Assembly: GCA_014653375.1 (NCBI GenBank)
Contig: JACWEP010000003.1
Coordinates: 32,756-96,755 of the forward strand
Length of the DNA stretch: 64,000 bases
Source: Pelagibacterales bacterium SAG-MED48
GTDB lineage: Bacteria > Pseudomonadota > Alphaproteobacteria > Pelagibacterales > Pelagibacteraceae
Direction of reading: 5' to 3'
Shown: in pieces, positions 61,859-64,000 of the stretch
Numbering within the stretch: position 1 is the first letter of the stretch
Layout: the number at the start of each line of letters is the position of its first letter
Notes under the pieces: model-generated
Database searches by the model: none
The model's input: only the letters and a program-made list of their open reading frames with translations
What the model was told of the DNA's origin: nothing
Made by a program: the position numbers and the translations under genes

Positions 61859-64000
61859 TTTACAGTTTCAAAAATTTTAAATAGTAATTCTGAAACATGC
61901 TTACCTTTTTTATGGGATAAATCTGAGATCTGATGTCTACAACTTGTTCCATTTGCAATGATAAAATCTGCTTCATCACTATTATTTATTGCAGGTATTA
62001 AAGATAGATTTGCCATTTTTTTTGACACTTCATAATTCTTACTATCATAGCCAAACGACCCAGCCATACCACAACAGCTTGAGTCTATCATTTTGTTATT
62101 AATTTTTAATTCAGATAAAAGGTTTGTAAGCCCTTTCATTCTATCTTGTGATTTTTGATGACAGTGTCCATGAATTAGCACATTTTGATCAAATTTGTTT
62201 GTCTTAACTTTATTATCATTTTTAATTTGCTCTAATATGAATTCTTCTAATAAATAAAATTTATTTTTTATTTTTTCTCTATTATTTACATTTTTTAATT
62301 TTTGATATTCATCGTTAAAAGTAAGTAAGCATGACGGCTCAATACCAACAACTGGTAAGTTAAAATAATTATTATTTATAATATAATCGTTAAAGCGATT
62401 TAATTCTTTTGAAGTTTTATCTAATTGTCCGTATGATATGTATGTTCTACCACAGCATAGTGGTCTATCTAATTTATCTTTACCAAAACTTGGAATAATT
62501 GCTTGGTAGCCAAATTTATTTAACACTTTTATTGAGTAAATTAAGTTTTGATTTTCAAAATTAACATTAAATGTATCAGCAAATAAAATAACTTTTTTTT
62601 CTGAAAAATTTTGATCATTATAAATTTCTCTTAAAGTATTTTGATTTTGCACTTCTGGCATATTTCTCTCAACAGCAAAGCCAAATTTTTCAACAATAGA
62701 TGAAATGAGTGGTAAATTTTTAATTTTATTAAATATTGGAGCGATAATCTTTAATAACCAAATAAGTCTAGGCATTTCAGAAGTTATTCTATCTTTAATC
62801 CGCATGCTAAATTTTTTGTAGTAATGAGAAAGGAATTCACTTTTCATTTTTGCCATATCAACTGACATTGGACATTCTCTTTGACAAGCTTTGCAGCTTA
62901 CACAAAGTTCCATAGTTTCGTACATTTCTTTAGATGCAAAAGAGCCTTCAGGTAGTTGATTTGAAAGTGCTAGTCTAAGTGTATTTGCTCTACCTCTAAC
63001 TAGATCTTTTTCTTCTTTTGTAACTCGATAAGAAGGGCACATTACCCCTGAATCTAATTTTCTACACGCACCATTATTGTTACACATTTCTACAGCATCA
63101 GTAAATTGACCCCAATTTGACCAATCATAATGTGTGCTTATATTTTGAGCTTGATACCCCGATTTATATCTCATTAAATCTCTATCATTTGATTTAAAAG
63201 GTCTTACAATTTTTCCAGGGTTTAATAAGTTTTTACTATCAAAAGTGTCTTTAATTTCCTCAAATGCATTTACAATTTTTTTGCCAAACATCATTTCGTG
63301 AAATTCTGATCTAACTATTCCATCTCCATGTTCACCAGAATGGGAACCCTTATAATTTTTAACTATTTCAAAAGATTCTTCAGAAATAGATCTCATATTT
63401 TTAATATCTTCATCTGACTTCATGTTTAATACTGGTCTTATGTGAAGCGTTCCCACAGATGCATGAGCATAAAACATACCGCTAGTTTTATATTTTTTAA
63501 ATATTTCTTTTAATTGAGCCGTATAGTCAGCTAAATGATCTAATGAAACAGCACAGTCTTCAATAAATGCAACAGGTTTTTTATCACCTTTCATTGACAT
63601 TAAAATATTTAGTCCTGCTTTTCTAATTTCAAAAACTTCTTTTTGCTCCTCAAGATTAGAATAAAATGAAAATTGATTATTTTTATTTTGATTTAAAACT
63701 AAATACTCAAGATCTTTAATTTTCTTTTCGTAAATACTTTGATCAGTATCAATAAATTCAACCATTAAAACTGCTTTAGGATTTCCTTTGATATATTTCT
63801 TTATTCCATCAGCATAGATAGGTATTTCTTTTGCTAAGTTTAATAAATTTTGATCCATTAGTTCAACACAGGTTGGTTTTAATTTAACAATTTCTTTTGT
63901 TAACTCCATTGCTTGATTAAAATTATCAAAATAACAAACACCCAATATTTTATTTTTTGGTATCTCAGATAGCTTTAATTTTATTTTATTGAATAATGAT
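61855..64000 (-). CDS. FAD- and Fe-S-containing 2-hydroxyacid dehydrogenase-like protein, 5' end outside the window
   Basis: The frame is open to base 64000, so about 714 C-terminal residues are seen and the true start lies beyond. Order of parts: end of a FAD-linked oxidase C-terminal domain (HVRPVLNMKSDEDIKN-like HIRPVLNM; SGEHGDGIVRSEF), a Cys-rich region (NNNGACRK), the 4Fe-4S motif CVSCKACQRECPM, then two CCG-type halves (LCCGRTY and SCCGMAG). This is the layout of YdiJ/D-lactate or D-2-hydroxyglutarate-type flavoproteins. It oxidises a 2-hydroxyacid and passes electrons to the membrane. A TTG at 63945 is internal and not the start. Confidence 0.92.
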   Translation of the reverse strand, partial: SLFNKIKLKLSEIPKNKILGVCYFDNFNQAMELTKEIVKLKPTCVELMDQNLLNLAKEIPIYADGIKKYIKGNPKAVLMVEFIDTDQSIYEKKIKDLEYLVLNQNKNNQFSFYSNLEEQKEVFEIRKAGLNILMSMKGDKKPVAFIEDCAVSLDHLADYTAQLKEIFKKYKTSGMFYAHASVGTLHIRPVLNMKSDEDIKNMRSISEESFEIVKNYKGSHSGEHGDGIVRSEFHEMMFGKKIVNAFEEIKDTFDSKNLLNPGKIVRPFKSNDRDLMRYKSGYQAQNISTHYDWSNWGQFTDAVEMCNNNGACRKLDSGVMCPSYRVTKEEKDLVRGRANTLRLALSNQLPEGSFASKEMYETMELCVSCKACQRECPMSVDMAKMKSEFLSHYYKKFSMRIKDRITSEMPRLIWLLKIIAPIFNKIKNLPLISSIVEKFGFAVERNMPEVQNQNTLREIYNDQNFSEKKVILFADTFNVNFENQNLIYSIKVLNKFGYQAIIPSFGKDKLDRPLCCGRTYISYGQLDKTSKELNRFNDYIINNNYFNLPVVGIEPSCLLTFNDEYQKLKNVNNREKIKNKFYLLEEFILEQIKNDNKVKTNKFDQNVLIHGHCHQKSQDRMKGLTNLLSELKINNKMIDSSCCGMAGSFGYDSKNYEVSKKMANLSLIPAINNSDEADFIIANGTSCRHQISDLSHKKGKHVSELLFKIFETVN

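Overview
The window is AT-rich (roughly 30% GC by eye), very tightly packed and carries no phage, insertion sequence, CRISPR array or rRNA. The gene set is that of the marine alphaproteobacterial SAR11 clade (Candidatus Pelagibacter-like): aprM-aprB-aprA, tandem ammonium transporters, tripartite (TRAP) transporters, a tRNA-Leu/tig/clpP/clpX/lon block, many 1-4 base gene overlaps and many tiny membrane proteins. This assignment is inference from gene content; no 16S gene is present. I found about 85 genes, one tRNA and no gene for a dedicated transcription factor or sigma factor.

Layout. 1-4.9 kb: end of a GFA-type protein, a D-amino-acid-oxidase-family flavoprotein, small membrane proteins, a broken tail copy of that flavoprotein, a YtoQ protein, SlyX, an EamA transporter and a secreted polysaccharide-lyase-like protein. 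5-9.5 kb: rseP, HU, and two tandem ammonium transporters whose ribosome binding sites lie inside hairpins. 9.5-19.8 kb: peroxiredoxin, rhodanese, a 2-hydroxychromene-2-carboxylate isomerase-like protein, an ABA4-like membrane protein, recX, cysQ-like, DUF3553, mnmA, a Cys/Met-metabolism PLP enzyme, an MFS carrier, and the overlapping pabB-pabA-pabC-HIT run for folate synthesis.

19.8-32.5 kb is the most coherent metabolic block. aprM-aprB-aprA (sulfite to adenylylsulfate), a TauE exporter, a YeiH exporter, suyA-suyB (sulfolactate sulfo-lyase type) and xsc (sulfoacetaldehyde acetyltransferase) sit together. I infer organosulfonate desulfonation to pyruvate and acetyl phosphate, with released sulfite oxidised or exported. 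It continues into a second flavin oxidoreductase and the glutathione-dependent formaldehyde pathway (frmA, fghA).

32.5-36 kb: YajQ, a SOUL-type protein and a two-gene unit coding for an inverse-autotransporter beta-barrel without its passenger, followed with a 4-base overlap by an unrecognised secreted protein. 36-42 kb: a six-gene minus-strand operon (GMC oxidoreductase, TerC, SDR, M23 peptidase, hydratase, M24 protein). 42-47.3 kb: TRAP transporter, NCS1 permease, SDR. 47.4-51 kb: small and miscellaneous genes, including YbgC, a family 5 uracil-DNA glycosylase and DUF1289. 51-57 kb: tRNA-Leu(UAG), tig, clpP, clpX and lon. 57-61.9 kb: a second TRAP transporter followed by enoyl-CoA hydratase and CaiB-type CoA transferase genes, which suggests uptake and CoA-dependent breakdown of a carboxylic acid. 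The window ends inside a large FAD/Fe-S 2-hydroxyacid dehydrogenase-like gene.

Best candidates for something undescribed: the split inverse autotransporter pair at 33971-35880, the matching RBS-sequestering hairpins in front of both amt genes, the recombination scar at 2034-2166, and the unrecognised gene between aprA and tauE.
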